From: Paraescarpia echinospica
Lineage: Eukaryota; Annelida; Polychaeta; Sabellida; Siboglinidae
Length of the DNA stretch: 64,000 nucleotides
Direction: 5' to 3'
NCBI GenBank assembly: GCA_020002185.1
Contig: CM034539.1
Span: 2,655,108 to 2,719,107, forward strand
The notes beneath the pieces are model-generated. The model did no database searches. It saw only the letters and a program-made list of their open reading frames with translations, and was not told the DNA's origin. Both the position numbers and the translations under genes were made by a program. Positions 61,728 to 64,000 of this stretch are shown here, piece after piece. How positions within the stretch are numbered: the stretch's first letter is position 1; each line of letters begins with the position of its first letter.

Positions 61728-61934
61728 AAGTTTAATACCCGTCAGGTGGCTTAACGTGTTTGTATTACATATCAGAGTCTCTACATTTATATGTCCAAAC
61801 ATATATTCACCAGTTTCATGTGTATTTTCTTTGGACTTTTTTGGTAATTAAGGAAATCTTTCTGGGAATAAATCTGTCAAAAACTGCTGTTGCAATTAGT
61901 TTGAGTCAAAACGTTATCTTTTGCCTGGCATCTT

Positions 61935-63047
61935 GAAGGCGTGCTAGTTGGCCCATTGGGGTGGAGCGTACATGAATGAGTGCTAGTTGGCCCATTGGGG
62001 TGGAGCGTACTTGAAGGAGTGCTAGTTGGCCCATTGGGGTGGAGCGTACTTGAAGGAGTGCTAGTTGGCCCATTGGGGTGGAGCGTACTTGAAGGAGTGC
62101 TAGTTGGCCCATTGGGGTGGAGCATACTTGAAGGAGTGCTAGTTGGCCCATTGGGGTGGAGCGTACTTGAAGAAGTGCTAGTTGGCCCATTTGGGTGGTG
62201 CGTACTTGAAGGCGTGCTAGTTGGCCCATTGGGTGGAGCGTACTTGAAGGCGTGCTAGTTGGCCCATTGGGTGGAGCATACTTGAAGGCGTGCTAGTTGG
62301 CCCATTGGGTGGAGCATACTTGAAGGCTTGCTAGTTGGCCCATTGGGTGGTGCGTACTTGAAGGCGTGGTAGTTGGCCCATTTGGGTGGTGCGTACTTGA
62401 AGGCGTGCTAGTTGGCCCCTTGGGTGGAGCGTACTTGAAGGCGTGCTAGTTGGCCCATTGGGTGGTGCGTACTTGAAGGCGTGCTAGTTGGCCCATTTGG
62501 GTGGGGCGTACTTGAAGGCGTGCTAGTTGGCCCATTTGGGTGGTGCGTACTTGAAGGCGTGCTAGTTGGCCCATTGGGTGGAGCGTACTTGAAGGCGAGC
62601 TAGTTGGCCCATTGGGTGGAGCGTACTTGAAGGCGTGCTAGTTGGCCCATTGGGTGGAGCGTACTTGAAGGCGTGCTAGTTGGCCCATTGGGTGGTGCGT
62701 ACTTGAAGGCGTGCTAGTTGGCCCATTGGGTGGAGCGTACTTGAAGGCGTGCTAGTTGGCCCATTGGGTGGAGCATACTTGAAGGCGTGCTAGTTGGCCG
62801 ATTGGGTGGAGCATACTTGAAGGCGTGCTAGTTGGCCCATTGGGTGGAGCGTACTTGAAGGCTTGCTAGTTGGCCCATTGAGTGGTGCGTACTTGAAGGC
62901 GTGCTAGTTGGCCCATTTGGGTGGTGCGTACTTGAAGGCGTGTTAGTTGGCCCATTTGGGTGGAGCGTACTTGAAGGCGAGTTAGTTGGCCCATTGGGTG
63001 GAGCGTACTTGAAGGCGTGCTAGTTGGCCCATTGGGGTGGTGCGTAG
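61935..63047. repeat. 38-bp minisatellite, about 29 copies
   Basis: Unit CGTGCTAGTTGGCCCATTGG then GTGGAGCGTACTTGAAGG, 38 bp, with a 39-bp GGGG variant concentrated at the left end and TTTGGG and GGTGCG variants mixed through the array. Confidence 0.97.
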
Positions 63048-63315
63048 AATTCTAGTTTTTCAAATGTGGTCATGGTGCCCCGGAAGATTTGTGATCTTGG
63101 CGTGTTCAACAAATTGCTAACTTGAATTATGTCTTTGCAAAGATAATAACGGCGCAGTCATTTGTAACAGGAAATGTGCTGTTTCGAACATGTGAGCATG
63201 CGACATCACTGAACACCAAGGGGTGTTGCGGTAAACTCAGCTCGTGTCGGCATTATTGCCAATAATGTTTGTTATGAAAATGGATTTTGGTTTACCATTT
63301 GACTATAATTGGGTT

Positions 63316-63885
63316 CGAAACGTTCAGACTGCTAACATTGTTACGGGCCTACTAAACACAATTTGGCGGGTTCGACATGTTGAGATTGCGAACATTGCTA
63401 CGAGCCTACTAAACACCATTTGGCGTGTTCGACACGTTGAGATTGCGAACGTTGCTACGGGCCTACTAAACACAATTTGGCGGGTTCGACACATTGAGAT
63501 TGCGAACATTGTTACGGGCCTACAAAACACAATTTGGCGGGTTCGAAACGTTCAGACTGCGAACATTTTTATGGGCCTACTAAACACAATTTGGCGGGTT
63601 CGAAACGTTCAGACGGCGAACATTGTTACGGGCCTACTAAACACAATTTGGCGGGTTCGACACGTTGAGATTGCGAACATTGTTACGGGCCTACTAAACA
63701 CAATTAGGCGGGTTCGACACGTTGAGATTACGAACATTGTTACGGGCCTGCAAAACACAATTTGGCGGGTTCGAAACGTTGAGATTCCGAACATTGTTAT
63801 GGGGCTACTAAACACAATTTGACGGGTTCGAAACGTTGAGATTGCAAACATTGTCACGGGCCTACTAAACACAATTTGGCGAGTA
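63316..63885. repeat. 57-bp minisatellite, about 10 copies
   Basis: Unit AACATTGTTACGGGCCTACT then AAACACAATTTGGCGGGTTC and GACACGTTGAGATTGCG. 57 bp is 19 codons, so frames stay open on both strands for most of the array until a TGG to TGA change at about 63820. Two interleaved variants exist (CGACACGTTGAGAT and CGAAACGTTCAGAC). Confidence 0.95.
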
Positions 63886-64000
63886 CTATACCTTCAGCAT
63901 ATTTGTTATTGTTTCAAGAACACTATATTAATTATTTAATGAAAAAACTAAGAACAGACCTCCTCTTAAACTGTAGAAAGGATGTATTGATGTGGTATAG

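Noticed and set aside
61906..62258. Frames of GQLALLQVRS and VGPLGWSVLEG type repeats
   Set aside because: Products of the 38/39-bp minisatellite. 39-bp units keep frame only at the left end, and the later 38-bp units destroy it.
63244..63822. 192-codon frame of 19-residue repeats
   Set aside because: 57-bp minisatellite. The 19-residue unit has no known fold, the frame is open on both strands, and there is no start or splice context.

Overview
The window is metazoan nuclear DNA. It has spliced genes with GT-AG introns, many non-LTR retrotransposon copies (CR1-, L2-, RTE- and Jockey-like), a Gypsy fragment, hAT- and pogo-type DNA elements, and very abundant micro- and minisatellites. The combination of CBM14-type chitin-binding modules with laminin-type modules on a membrane receptor, and the multicopy invertebrate nuclease-like genes at 31 and 36 kb, suggest a marine invertebrate (lophotrochozoan or similar). 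The species cannot be fixed from the sequence alone. A 1000-base assembly gap lies at 15501-16500.

The main content is two paralogous receptor genes in tail-to-tail orientation. Gene A (+) runs from the gap edge at 16501 to 29866, and gene B (-) runs from about 60503 down to 47010. I assembled both exon by exon. Apart from the broken first exon of B, all junction phases agree, and homologous exons have the same or nearly the same length in both copies. The product is one or more CBM14-like modules, a short linker, a laminin N-terminal-like domain, one laminin-type EGF module, a Ser/Thr-rich stalk, one transmembrane helix, and a cytoplasmic tail rich in tyrosine motifs (YxxM, YLEPY, PDYQRP, PDY[LM]DIR). 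Gene A also has a second, shorter, degenerate copy of the tail exon at 30480-30640. The domain order implies an extracellular recognition or adhesion receptor that signals through tyrosine phosphorylation. The architecture is seen directly; the function is inference.

The rest is mostly mobile DNA, layered by nested insertion. At 2.3-8.2 kb a decamer-type minisatellite was split by a LINE, and that LINE was split by a 4-kb element with 28-bp terminal inverted repeats and TTAA target duplications. At 13.3-15.5 kb a CR1 element sits in a Gypsy reverse-transcriptase gene. At 25.1-25.8 kb a hAT-type element sits in a CR1 3' end. The 17 kb between the two receptor genes holds a decayed nuclease-like gene, an L2-like element, a 4-kb foldback structure whose arms carry the 3' end of its own gene, and two head-to-head CR1 copies. 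The longer CR1 copy encodes an SGNH-esterase-type ORF1. Introns of the receptor genes carry a large CCTG tetranucleotide expansion, small MITEs and several minisatellites. The right end (58-64 kb) contains tandem repeats with periods of about 45, 38 and 57 bp.

No RNA genes, CRISPR arrays or clear promoters were recognised. Most long open frames over simple repeats are not genes.
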